The notes under the pieces are model-generated. The model searched no databases. It was not told the origin of the DNA and saw only the letters and a list, made by a program, of their open reading frames with translations. From NCBI GenBank assembly GCA_050949415.1, contig JBMNFR010000015.1, forward strand, positions 124,001 through 188,000: 64,000 bases of DNA, in the 5' to 3' direction. The stretch is from JAAZKI01 sp012799905 (GTDB lineage Bacteria; Verrucomicrobiota; Lentisphaeria; Oligosphaerales; Oligosphaeraceae). This document shows, piece by piece, positions 56,097 through 64,000 of the stretch. The position numbers and the translations under genes were made by a program. Each line of letters opens with the position of its first letter. The stretch's first letter is position 1.

Positions 56097-56927
56097 TTAC
56101 CATCGCCGTTCCGTCTCCCTGAACGCCACTGGCGACAAGCCCTGGCTGCGCCGGAACACCCGGGAAAAATGCAGCGGGTCGGAGAATCCGACTGCGGCCG
56201 CGACCTCCTTGATGCTCTGGCCGGTCTTGCGCAGCAAGTCGCAGGCGCGCGCCACCCGCACCCTGGTCAGGTACTTCATCGGCGTCGTCCCACATTCCGC
56301 CCGGAAGACCCGGCACAGCTGCGATGTCGACAAGGCTGCCGCCCTGGCAATCGCCGTCAAGGCGAGGTCGCTTTCCGCGTAATGGCGATAGATATAATCT
56401 AGGGCTTTGCGACAAGCTCGGCTGTCGCCGCCGCCATTCACACCGATATTCTCATGCAGCTCGGCCAGAAAGCCCAGAAAGTCACTTTTCAGGCGGATTG
56501 CATGCATGCCTCCGCGCAGTTGGAACTGCCGAGTCAGCCGCAGAAAAGCATCCGTCACTCGGGGCGGGTCTCGCAACGGCACATTCACCAGGAGCGGAGC
56601 CTCCAGGCAGGAGCGCAGCGGCGGTGGAGCGCCGGTCAAATCGAGCGAAATGCACCAGAAGCTCCAACTGTCGTCCGGGTCGCCATAATTGCCGAAAGGC
56701 GCATTCAGAACCGTCAGGCTGCCTGGCCGACTGCGAACGGATTTGTCCCCGATGCCGATTGTGGCTGGGCCGCCGCCGGAATGCAGGCCAAATTCCAGGT
56801 ATGGATGCCGCGCCGTCCGCACCGGGGTGTAGTCTTCGGCCGCATACGCCAACGGAACTGTCGGCAGCATCGACACCCAGTCTGCACATGCGGCGATGAT
56901 TTCCTGCGCTTCCCTGCTTGCATCCAT
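56097..56927 (-). CDS. AraC-family transcriptional regulator
   Basis: 276 residues from ATG 56927 with GGAGGT upstream. An N-terminal cupin-like sensing domain (about 20-165, e.g. FGLHSGGGPATIGIG) is followed by two helix-turn-helix motifs in the last ~100 residues (SDLALTAIARAAALSTSQL and QSIKEVAAAVGFSDPLHFSR). AraC members of this kind usually control sugar-use genes. It follows rlmB by 25 bases, so it is probably on the same transcript; target genes are not evident. Confidence 0.92.
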   Translation of the reverse strand: MDASREAQEIIAACADWVSMLPTVPLAYAAEDYTPVRTARHPYLEFGLHSGGGPATIGIGDKSVRSRPGSLTVLNAPFGNYGDPDDSWSFWCISLDLTGAPPPLRSCLEAPLLVNVPLRDPPRVTDAFLRLTRQFQLRGGMHAIRLKSDFLGFLAELHENIGVNGGGDSRACRKALDYIYRHYAESDLALTAIARAAALSTSQLCRVFRAECGTTPMKYLTRVRVARACDLLRKTGQSIKEVAAAVGFSDPLHFSRVFRRSQGLSPVAFRETERRW

Positions 56928-56952
56928 CTCGCCTGACCTCCGTGCCAAAGCC

Positions 56953-57672
56953 TCACCGAAGCCGGTACATGGCGATCGCCGCTGCCACCGAGGCATTCAG
57001 GGAGTTGATCTTCCCGGACTGCGGAATGGCGGCCACGTGCGTCGCCGTGTTTAAAATATACTGACTCACGCCGGAGTCTTCGCCGCCGACCACCAGGAGA
57101 AGTTTTTCCAGGGCCAGGTCGGCGATGTCCTCCAGCAATGCCTTGCCGCCGCCGTCCAGGGCCACCACTGCATAGCCTTCTTGCTGGGCGATCTTGACGT
57201 ACTGATTGGCCGAGCAATTAACCGCAATGCGCAGATGTTCGCAGGCTCCGGCCGATGCCTTCACTACCGAGGGAATGACCAGCGGCCCGCCGCGCCTCGG
57301 CAAGAGCACATCCCCCCAGCCAAACACCTCGGCGCTACGCATAATCGCACCGACGTTGTGCGGGTCTTCAATCGAATCCAGCAACACCAGCCGACGGGCG
57401 CCAAGCATCTCAGCATAGGGAATATAGGGGAATGGCCCTCCTTCCAAAACCACGCCCTGGTGCTCACGGGTGCCGCACAAATCGTACAACTGCGCCCGAT
57501 CAGCCGCCTCAACTCGAATCGAACGCGCCTCCAGAAACTGCCCTAGTTTACGCAAACGAGGGTTCTTGCCGCCATCGCGATACAACCAGACCCGGTGGAT
57601 GTCTCGCCGACCAGCCCGGACTGTTTCAAAAACAGGATTAATGCCGTAAATCGTATCAGCACTTTGATTCAT
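56953..57672 (-). CDS. rlmB: SpoU-family 23S rRNA 2'-O-methyltransferase
   Basis: 239 residues from ATG 57672; the typical opening IYGINPVFETV follows. A substrate-binding L30e-like N-terminal domain and a knotted SPOUT domain with the motifs LDSIEDPHNVGAIMR, VVGGEDSGVS and INSLNASVAAAI. RlmB methylates G2251 of 23S rRNA; the close relative TrmH acts on tRNA, and the N-terminal domain favours RlmB. Longer frame to 57819 is not supported by a ribosome site. Confidence 0.88.
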   Translation of the reverse strand: MNQSADTIYGINPVFETVRAGRRDIHRVWLYRDGGKNPRLRKLGQFLEARSIRVEAADRAQLYDLCGTREHQGVVLEGGPFPYIPYAEMLGARRLVLLDSIEDPHNVGAIMRSAEVFGWGDVLLPRRGGPLVIPSVVKASAGACEHLRIAVNCSANQYVKIAQQEGYAVVALDGGGKALLEDIADLALEKLLLVVGGEDSGVSQYILNTATHVAAIPQSGKINSLNASVAAAIAMYRLR

Positions 57673-58168
57673 GCTTGCCGCCTTTCCCCAAACAACGCCG
57701 ACCATGCCTGACCGTCGGCCAAGGCTATTAACATATTGCCGACGCCCTGAAACGCAACAACGCGCACCTCGTGATTTGCCTCGGCACAGTAATCGGTCAG
57801 CCGTTGATAACGGCCACATCCCGACAGCATGTTTTCAGTGCTAACTGTAGCGTCTTTACAAGGCGCCAGTTTTGAGGCACACCCTAAGCGCATGCGGCGC
57901 AAATGGATGTGGACGCAGTGGACGCGGTGGACATGGTGGACAGCGTAGTCCAAGCTCGCTCTCGCCCCTCGCCCCTCGCCCCTTTCCTTAGACCGCAACT
58001 CGCCGGAACCCCAAGTATCAATCGGTGACCCATTACTCGGCGCTGAAACGCATTTTCCGCTGCTGCCTGGCATTGCATTCTTAGGATTATGGGGGTAAAT
58101 TTGTTTCTTTGCACTAAAAAGCACTTTCCTTGACGATTTGTTCATTTTTCCAGGGGAGAAAACTAATC
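57673..58168. repeat. Divergent gap with hairpin element, 9-bp repeats and heptamers
   Basis: 57843-57903: hairpin element copy (gtctttacaaggcgcc; gcgcatgcggcgc). 57905-57945: GTGGAC 9-bp repeats. 57959-57988: CCCCTCG heptamers. 58008-58045: 'ccccaagtatcaatcggtga' motif. No gene seen. Confidence 0.75.
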
Positions 58169-59200
58169 ATGACGGCTAATTTTTTTTACCTCGTCGCCAG
58201 CGCTGCTACTCCAGAGGGCGGCATTTACCGGTACGCCTATGATGACGACGGCGTGGTTCAGCAGCTGGGCTTTACACCCATTGAAAACGCCGGCTATGTC
58301 ACGCTTTCGCCTGACCGGAAATTCCTGTATGCAGTCTGCTCCATTGGCGGCCAGGGAGCGGCGGCCGCGTTCAAGGTCAACCGTGATCAATCTCTGTCCT
58401 TGCTCAACATCATGCCCACTGAGGGCGCTTCCGCCTGCCATCTGGCGACCTCGCCCGATGGCAAATTCCTGTTCTGCGCCAACTACCGCAACGGCACTGT
58501 CGCCGAATTCGCCCTGCATGACGGTGGTCTCCTAAAAAGAACCAAAATCGTCCAACATTCCGGGCGCGGCTCCAATGTCAAGCGCCAGGACGGCCCCCAC
58601 GCCCACTTCACCAGCATGACGCCAGACAACAAGTATCTCTGCGTCATCGACCTCGGCATTGACGCCGTCATCTGCTACCCGGTCACGCCGGAGCAGGGCC
58701 TTATCCAGGATCAGGCCATCGTCCATAAAGTCGAACCAGGCGCCGGCCCGCGCCACTTGGCATTCGCTCCGGATGGCAAGCACGCCTACGTGCTGACCGA
58801 ACTGGGCAACACTGTCATCACCATGGCCTATCTTGACGGCCATTTCACCCATCGGCAAACCATCAGCACGATGCCTAAAGCCTACAGCGGCGATTCCAAG
58901 GCCGCTGCCATCCGCGTCTCTGCTGACCAGCGCTTTGTCATCGCTTCCAACCGCGGCTTCGATAGCCTCGCGGTCTTCAAGATTCAGCCTGATGCGACCC
59001 TCGTCGCCCACGATATGGTTCTCACCGGGGGGAAGTCGCCCCGTGATGTCAATTTCCTCCCTGGCAACCGCCATTTTGCTGCTGCCAATGAAAGCTCAGA
59101 CAGTGTCTTCTTCTATGATTACGACCCTGCCAGTGGCAAGCTGACGCCGGACGGCAATGTAATCACGACCCTGCCCTGCCCGCGCTGCATTTTCTGGTAA
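58169..59200 (+). CDS. Lactonase-family beta-propeller protein (6-phosphogluconolactonase-like)
   Basis: 343 residues from ATG 58169, with CAGGGGAGAA upstream. Seven-bladed propeller repeats of the Pgl/YbhE lactonase family are visible as repeated 'PDGKFLF/PDRKFLY' and 'VSADQRFV' units, with signature segments GPRHLAFAPDGKHAYV and GGKSPRDVNFLPGNRHFAAAN. It would open 6-phosphogluconolactone or a similar lactone. It is 24 bases upstream of mutM on the same strand. Confidence 0.88.
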   Translation: MTANFFYLVASAATPEGGIYRYAYDDDGVVQQLGFTPIENAGYVTLSPDRKFLYAVCSIGGQGAAAAFKVNRDQSLSLLNIMPTEGASACHLATSPDGKFLFCANYRNGTVAEFALHDGGLLKRTKIVQHSGRGSNVKRQDGPHAHFTSMTPDNKYLCVIDLGIDAVICYPVTPEQGLIQDQAIVHKVEPGAGPRHLAFAPDGKHAYVLTELGNTVITMAYLDGHFTHRQTISTMPKAYSGDSKAAAIRVSADQRFVIASNRGFDSLAVFKIQPDATLVAHDMVLTGGKSPRDVNFLPGNRHFAAANESSDSVFFYDYDPASGKLTPDGNVITTLPCPRCIFW

Positions 59201-59224
59201 ACCCAGCCGGAATACCCTCCTGCC

Positions 59225-60052
59225 ATGCCTGAACTGCCCGAAGTCGAAACCGTCTGCCGCGGCCTTGCCGCCAGCCTCGTCCCCGCAACCATCACAGCAG
59301 TCGAGACCAGGGCGCGCCTCCGCCATCATCCCGAGCCGCACGAACTCCAAGACTTCTGCCAAGGGCGCACTATCCGGTCTATTCGCCGTCGAGCCAAATA
59401 CATCATCGTGACTTTCGCGGAAAACGACGGTCTTCTCCTTCACCTCGGCATGACCGGCGCATTCAAAATCGACGACGATAATGGCCCTCCGGAAAAACAC
59501 GCCCACGTCATCTGGCGCTTGGCAGACGGCCGCAGCTGGCGTTTTCTAGACCCACGCCGCTTTGGCGCTATCTTCATCTGTCGGCAGGACTTGGACCAAG
59601 CCGTCCCGCCGCAGCTTGCCAACCTCGGCCCTGAACCGCTCACCGAGGACTTCACCCCTGCCGGACTCTATGCCGCCACCCGCAATCGCACTACGCCAAT
59701 CAAAAATTTCATCATGGCCCAGGAGAACGTCGTTGGCGTTGGCAATATCTATGCCAGCGAAGCGTTGTTCCGGGCTCGCCTGTCGCCGCTGAAGCCGGCC
59801 GGCGCACTCACTCGAACCGCCTGTCGCAACTTGACGACAGCCATCAAAACGGTGCTGACTGAAGCCATCGCAGCCGGCGGCACCACGATTAGCGACTTCC
59901 ACGCCCTGGACGGCAGCGAAGGAAAATTCAGCGTCGCTCTGCAAGTCTATGGACGTAATGGACAGCCCTGCCCAGTCTGCGGACAGGCTATCCAACGCCA
60001 AGTCCTTGCCGGCCGCTCGTCCTTCTTCTGCCCAAAATGCCAGAAGACGTAA
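59225..60052 (+). CDS. mutM: Formamidopyrimidine-DNA glycosylase
   Basis: Removes oxidised purines such as 8-oxoguanine from DNA and nicks the abasic site. 275 residues. The N-terminal PELPEVE holds the catalytic Pro (after Met removal) and Glu; LLHLGMTGAF, RFGAI and QENVVGVGNIYASE are family landmarks. The C-terminal zinc finger CPVCGQ...FFCPKCQ is intact. A strong terminator follows at 60085. Confidence 0.97.
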   Translation: MPELPEVETVCRGLAASLVPATITAVETRARLRHHPEPHELQDFCQGRTIRSIRRRAKYIIVTFAENDGLLLHLGMTGAFKIDDDNGPPEKHAHVIWRLADGRSWRFLDPRRFGAIFICRQDLDQAVPPQLANLGPEPLTEDFTPAGLYAATRNRTTPIKNFIMAQENVVGVGNIYASEALFRARLSPLKPAGALTRTACRNLTTAIKTVLTEAIAAGGTTISDFHALDGSEGKFSVALQVYGRNGQPCPVCGQAIQRQVLAGRSSFFCPKCQKT

Positions 60053-60084
60053 TCGCAGCACTGAATTAACGCCAAAACAAAATC

Positions 60085-60130
60085 GCCGTTGCCGGCCTGA
60101 CTAACCCGTCAGGCCGGCAACGGCTTTTTT
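60085..60130 (+). terminator. Rho-independent terminator after mutM
   Basis: A 17-bp perfect stem starting GCCGTTGCCGGCC (60085-60101), loop TAACCC and its complement to 60124, followed by TTTTTT (60125-60130). It begins 33 bases after the mutM stop. Confidence 0.95.
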
Positions 60131-60189
60131 GTGTTTACAGCAAAACAACGCCAGCTGTAAAGAAACGGTTAAAAGGTGCAATTCACAAG

Positions 60190-61762
60190 TGCGGCAAACT
60201 AAAGTTTGAACTACATGCTCCGGCAAGCGAGGCACATACGGCAAGAGGAAGATTGAAATACATGCGAGATACGTGAGATATGTAAGCAGGCTAAAGCCTG
60301 CGGGACATACGGCAAACTAAAGTTTGAACTACATGCTCCGGCAAGCGAGGCACATACGGCAAGAGGAAGATTGAAATACATGCGAGATACGTGAGATGTA
60401 AGCAGGCTAAAGCCTGCGGGACATACAGCAAACTAAAGTTTGAACTACATGCTCCGGCAAGCGAGGCACATACGGCAAGAGGAAGATTGAAATACATGCG
60501 AGATACGTGAGATGTAAGCAGGCTAAAGCCTGCGGGACATACGGCAAACTAAAGTTTGAACTACATGCTCCGGCAAGCGAGGCACATACGGCAAGAGGAA
60601 GATTGAAATACATGCGAGATACGTGAGATGTAAGCAGGCTAAAGCCTGCGGGACATACAGCAAACTAAAGTTTGAACTACATGCTCCGGCAAGCGAGGCA
60701 CATACGGCAAGAGGAAGATTGAAATACATGCGAGATACGTGAGATATGTAAGCAGGCTAAAGCCTGCGGGACATACGGCAAACTAAAGTTTGAACTACAT
60801 GCTCCGGCAAGCGAGGCACATACGGCAAGAGGAAGATTGAAATACATGCGAGATACGTGAGATATGTAAGCAGGCTAAAGCCTGCGGGACATACAGCAAA
60901 CTAAAGTTTGAACTACATGCTCCGGCAAGCGAGGCACATACGGCAAGAGGAAGATTGAACTACATGCGAGATACGTGAGATATGTAAGCAGGCTAAAGCC
61001 AGCGGGACATACGGCAAACTAAAGTTTGAACTACATGCTCCGGCAAGCGAGGCACATACGGCAAGAGGAAGATTGAAATACATGCGAGATACGTGAGATG
61101 TAAGCAGGCTAAAGCCTGCGGGACATACAGCAAACTAAAGTTTGAACTACATGCTCCTGCAAGCGAGGGACATACGGCAAGCGGAAGATTGAAATACATG
61201 CGAGATACGTGAGATATGTAAGCAGGCTAAAGCCTGCGGGACATACAGCAAACTAAAGTTTGAACTACATGCTCCGGCAAGCGAGGCACATACGGCAAGA
61301 GGAAGATTGAACTACATGCGAGATACGTGAGATATGTAAGCAGGCTAAAGCCTGCGGGACATACGGCAAACTAAAGTTTGAACTACATGCTCCGGCAAGC
61401 GAGGGACATACGGCAAGCGGAAGATTGAAATACATGCGAGATACGTGAGATGTAAGCAGGCTAAAGCCTGCGGGACATACAGCAAACTAAAGTTTGAACT
61501 ACATGCTCCTGCAAGCGAGGGACATACGGCAAGCGGAAGATTGAAATACATGCGAGATACGTGAGATATGTAAGCAGGCTAAAGCCTGCGGGACATACGG
61601 CAAACTAAAGTTTGAACTACATGCTCCTGCAAGCGAGGTACATACGGCAAGAGGAAGATTGAACTACATGCGAGATACGTGAGATATGTAAGCAGGCTAA
61701 AGCCTGCGGGACATACAGCAAACTAAAGTTTGAACTACGTACAGCAAACTAAAGTTTGAACT
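60190..61762. repeat. Tandem array: 13 complete 116/118-bp units plus partial copies
   Basis: Counting from AAACTAAAGTTT, unit starts fall at 60196, 60314, 60430, 60546, 60662, 60780, 60898, 61016, 61132, 61250, 61368, 61484, 61602 and 61720. There are 13 complete units, eight of 118 and five of 116 bp; the 2-bp difference is a TA indel in 'gagatatgtaag'. Each unit has the dyads AAACTAAAGTTT and GCAGGCTAAAGCCTGC, plus the phrases 'catgctccggcaagcgaggc' and 'gagatacgtgagat'. Repeated ~68-codon frames on the minus strand are an artefact. Related units in inverse orientation lie at 590-928. Confidence 0.95.
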
Positions 61763-61859
61763 ACATGCTCCGGCAAGCGAGCGCGCAACTCAAAATTTCT
61801 CTCATTAACAAAAAAATAACAAAAAACCGTATTTTTTCGAAAAAAAATACTTTTACCGC

Positions 61860-61942
61860 TTGACCGATAGCATTTCAGGGGTATTTTAGGTGCAAATAGG
61901 ATGAAAAAGGTGAGTTTAGATGAGCTTAGGGGCATTTAGGGG
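61860..61942 (+). promoter_or_regulatory. Probable mraZ promoter with tandem MraZ-type operator boxes
   Basis: TTGACC (61860-61865), 16 bases, then TATTTT (61882-61887) form a plausible promoter. Overlapping and following it are pentamers AGGTG (61888), AGGAT (61898), AGGTG (61908), AGATG (61918), AGGGG (61928) and AGGGG (61938), spaced exactly 10 bp, with AGGGG at 61877 one base out of phase. MraZ repressors bind direct repeats of G-rich pentamers with a 10-bp period upstream of mraZ. An autoregulatory operator is therefore likely. Confidence 0.7.
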
Positions 61943-61965
61943 AATTTTTCAGAGTCCATCCAAGC

Positions 61966-62472
61966 ATGAATTCCTCAGACAGCAATCAGGAAAGAGCCTT
62001 TCTTGGCATGAGCACGTGCGCGGTTGATGCGCAGCGTCGCGTTGTCATGCCTAAGACTTGGCGTCTCCATACCGATACGGAGAGCACCAAGTTCTACCTG
62101 ATTCCTGATGGCTCGTCCAGCATCCAGATCATCACGCTTGAAGATTACCGCCTCCTTTCGCATCAAATCCGTTATACTCCGCCGGCTTCCGCCGAGGAAG
62201 CCAATCTCCGTTCCAGCATAGCTATCTATTCCCAGGAAATCCAGTTAGACAAGCAGGGCCGCTTCGCTATCAGCCCAGAGCTGATGCAATATGCCGGCCT
62301 GTCCGACAAGGTCGTCTTTGTCGGCGCTTTCATCTATGGACGCATCTTCTCCCCCGAAAATTGGGAAAGGAACCAAGCCCCAGCCCAGGAAAGCGTCGAT
62401 TACATGATGCAATTGCGGGCCGGCAAGCTGCCATCTAAGCCAGAGCCAGCCAGCCCAACGCCAACCTCCTGA
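61966..62472 (+). CDS. mraZ: Transcriptional regulator MraZ
   Basis: 168 residues, two AbrB-like half-domains in tandem. The first motif is DAQRRVVMPKTWR (usual DEKGRLSIP), the second is LDKQGRFAISPELMQYAGL. It binds DNA as an oligomeric ring and represses the division/cell-wall cluster from its own promoter. ATG 61966 keeps the family's FxG opening (AFLG); ATG 62008 would lose it. The C-terminus is about 20 residues longer than usual and Pro-rich. First gene of the dcw cluster here. Confidence 0.92.
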   Translation: MNSSDSNQERAFLGMSTCAVDAQRRVVMPKTWRLHTDTESTKFYLIPDGSSSIQIITLEDYRLLSHQIRYTPPASAEEANLRSSIAIYSQEIQLDKQGRFAISPELMQYAGLSDKVVFVGAFIYGRIFSPENWERNQAPAQESVDYMMQLRAGKLPSKPEPASPTPTS

Positions 62473-62534
62473 AAACAACACTAACGCCTTTTCCTTATAC
62501 TATAGCACAACACTTTCAACCGACGACCGCCACG

Positions 62535-63467
62535 ATGACATTCCTCCACCAATCTGTTTTCCTGGACCAGGCCGCGGAGATTCTCTGTGCAGCGTCGGGA
62601 AGACGTTTTGTGGACGCGACCCTGGGCGGCGGTGGGCACGCCGAAGCTATCCTCACCCGCCGGCAGGACGCCGAGCTGCTCGGCATTGACCGCGATCCAA
62701 ACGCGATCAACGCCGCCAGCCAGCGTTTGGCCTCCTTTAGCAACCGCACGCACCTCTGTCATGACCGCTTTTCCAACCTCGAAGCCTGCGTTGCCAGCAT
62801 CGGCTGGCAGACCATTGACGGCGTCCTGCTCGACCTCGGCGTCTCCTCGCCGCAGCTTGACACTCCGGAGCGCGGCTTTTCTTTCCGTTTTGACGGCCCC
62901 CTCGACATGCGCATGGACCCATCTGCGCAGACTGACACGGCCGCCGACCTCCTTAACAACCTCTCAGAAACAGAATTGGCAGATATCTTCTTCAACTATG
63001 GCGAAGAGCGCCTATCGCGCCGCATCGCCCGAGCCATCGTCGCTCGACGTCAGGAAAAACCGTGGCAAGGGACGTCTGAACTCGCCCAGTTGCTGGAGAA
63101 AATCGTTGGCTACAAACATCAACATGGGCTCCATCCCGCCACCCGCTGCTTCCAAGCCCTTCGCATCGCCGTCAACCATGAACTAGATGAACTTGAAAAT
63201 ACCCTCCCAGTCGCCGCCAGGCTGCTGAATCCACAAGGACGCATCGCCGTCATCTCCTTTCATTCTCTTGAAGACAGACTCGTCAAAAACTTCTTCCGTC
63301 ACGAAAGCGCATCCTGCGTCTGCCCTCCTGGGTTGCCGGTCTGCGTCTGTGACAAAACTGCCACCCTGACCATTTTGACACGCAAGGCCCTGCGGCCCAC
63401 AACTGCGGAAACCCAGGCCAACCCCCGCGCTTCCTGCGCCAAACTGCGCGCCGCCAGTAAAAACTAA
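62535..63467 (+). CDS. rsmH: 16S rRNA m4C1402 methyltransferase
   Basis: 310 residues. N-terminal HQSVFLDQA, SAM-binding DATLGGGGHAEAIL, DGVLLDLGVSSPQLD and the C-terminal VISFHSLEDRLVKNFF are typical of RsmH (MraW). It methylates N4 of C1402 in the ribosomal decoding centre. It follows mraZ by 62 bases, the canonical dcw order. No strong ribosome site is visible before ATG 62535. Confidence 0.97.
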   Translation: MTFLHQSVFLDQAAEILCAASGRRFVDATLGGGGHAEAILTRRQDAELLGIDRDPNAINAASQRLASFSNRTHLCHDRFSNLEACVASIGWQTIDGVLLDLGVSSPQLDTPERGFSFRFDGPLDMRMDPSAQTDTAADLLNNLSETELADIFFNYGEERLSRRIARAIVARRQEKPWQGTSELAQLLEKIVGYKHQHGLHPATRCFQALRIAVNHELDELENTLPVAARLLNPQGRIAVISFHSLEDRLVKNFFRHESASCVCPPGLPVCVCDKTATLTILTRKALRPTTAETQANPRASCAKLRAASKN

Positions 63468-63511
63468 AATCATATAACGCCGGCAACTTTCAACTTAATA
63501 AGGCAAGCCAC

Positions 63512-63943
63512 ATGACCACTTTCAACCCAGCTTTCTCCCCCACCGCAACTGCCTACCGCCCTCATGCCGGCCGTGACCGTTCCCAGCCGTCACTCATGTC
63601 TCGACTGCTTTTTATAATTTTAATCGTTGTTGGCATCGTCGGCATTGCCGTGACTTACGTACGCATCAACGAAAAGCGCACCAACCTCCTCGAATCAATT
63701 GACAGCCTGGAAAACACTATTGCCATCCGCAACAAGGAACTCAACAACCTGCGGGTTACAGCCGAATGTCATAAAGGCCGTTGTGTCCTCATGCAGGCGC
63801 AGGCCCTGGGCTTGCAGCCGCCAGAACTCGGCCAAGTCATCCGCTTGCATCGCAGCGAACCACCCGCCAGCAATCCCTGGGAACACGAAACCGCCGTAGC
63901 CGGCGTTAACCTTGGCATCCGTCCCGCCAGCATCACCCCATAA
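63512..63943 (+). CDS. ftsL: FtsL-like division protein
   Basis: 143 residues. A disordered cytoplasmic N-terminus (~35) precedes a membrane helix (LLFIILIVVGIVGIAVTYV) and a periplasmic coiled coil (INEKRTNLLESIDSLENT...), ending in a Pro-rich tail. This is the FtsL/DivIC pattern; FtsL bridges FtsQ-FtsB to FtsW-FtsI at the division site. The call leans on position between rsmH and the next dcw gene, because FtsL sequences are poorly conserved. AAGGC lies upstream of the start. Confidence 0.8.
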   Translation: MTTFNPAFSPTATAYRPHAGRDRSQPSLMSRLLFIILIVVGIVGIAVTYVRINEKRTNLLESIDSLENTIAIRNKELNNLRVTAECHKGRCVLMQAQALGLQPPELGQVIRLHRSEPPASNPWEHETAVAGVNLGIRPASITP

Positions 63944-63964
63944 CCTAACGTTAGGCGCAACACC

Positions 63965-64000
63965 ATGTCTCCTGCCAGTGAACAACCGAAACAGCAGCCG
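63965..64000 (+). CDS. Start of the next dcw gene, probably ftsI, cut by the window end
   Basis: Twelve codons (MSPASEQPKQQP) open 21 bases after ftsL. In most dcw clusters the gene after ftsL encodes the septal transpeptidase FtsI, whose N-terminus is often a short polar stretch. Too short to identify by sequence. Confidence 0.5.
   Translation, partial: MSPASEQPKQQP

Noticed and set aside
60291..61551. Repeated ~68-codon minus-strand frames across the 60-61.7 kb array
   Set aside because: They arise because each 116/118-bp unit lacks stops in that frame; the protein changes only with the DNA repeat, and there are no ribosome sites.
60190..61762. CRISPR array
   Set aside because: The units follow each other without variable spacers, are 116-118 bp long, and no cas gene is present.

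Overview
The window is about 57-60 % GC by eye and looks like the chromosome of a Gram-negative, peptidoglycan-making bacterium. The gene mix suggests the PVC group, most likely a Victivallis-like lentisphaerote. It includes a short lipoprotein of the DUF3568 type, a GH106-like and a DUF4838-type glycan protein, several xylose-isomerase-like TIM barrels, a ceramidase-like protein, an eukaryote-type (class 2) IleS and dispersed Mur genes. The phylum is an inference from gene content; no rRNA is present. I found no transposase, integrase, CRISPR array or rRNA.

Layout. 0-9 kb: the 3' end of a PBP2 gene (mrdA), a repeat block, then a leftward group with a zinc-ribbon/coiled-coil membrane protein, ileS, two membrane proteins and def. 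9-16 kb: rightward accessory genes (DUF4838 protein, lipoprotein with a short leader ORF, GH106-like glycosidase, small membrane protein). 16-21.5 kb: leftward accessory genes (SUKH-like membrane protein, AAA/DUF4143 ATPase, two tandem tRNA-Val, a coiled-coil gene pair, tRNA-Cys). 21.8-31.7 kb: M20 amidohydrolase, two CNNM/CorC proteins, mazG-MFS pair, LysM lipoprotein, murD. 31.9-45 kb: ceramidase-like protein, DUF2339/DUF3999-like pair, cysS, TIM-barrel isomerase, mreB, ttcA-like gene, PHP protein. 45.3-50.7 kb: a candidate defence cluster with a Type ISP-like restriction-methylation fusion, an IrrE-like protein whose metal motif is lost, and a small basic partner in a visibly AT-richer patch. 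50.9-60 kb: murC, DEDD exonuclease, isomerase, tmk-holB, tRNA-Leu, rlmB-AraC regulator, lactonase, mutM. 60-64 kb: an exact 13-unit tandem array, then the start of the division/cell-wall cluster (mraZ-rsmH-ftsL-next gene) with a visible MraZ-type operator.

The housekeeping part is coherent. mrdA, mreB, murC, murD, the LysM lipoprotein and the dcw genes build the cell wall; ileS, cysS, def, rlmB, rsmH, ttcA and the tRNAs serve translation; tmk, holB, mutM, mazG and the exonuclease serve DNA replication and nucleotide hygiene.

The most striking property is the intergenic DNA. Nearly every large gap is filled by a small set of repeat families used again and again: heptamers (GGGGCGA, AATTATG, CATTCAR) in a fixed composite order; an approximately 125-bp element built from TGGAC pentamers spaced mainly 7 or 10 bp; 9-bp GTGGAC repeats; hairpin-rich dispersed elements; and a 116/118-bp unit repeated exactly 13 times upstream of mraZ. 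These repeats, and the 45-51 kb defence-like cluster, are the parts most likely to hold undescribed biology.
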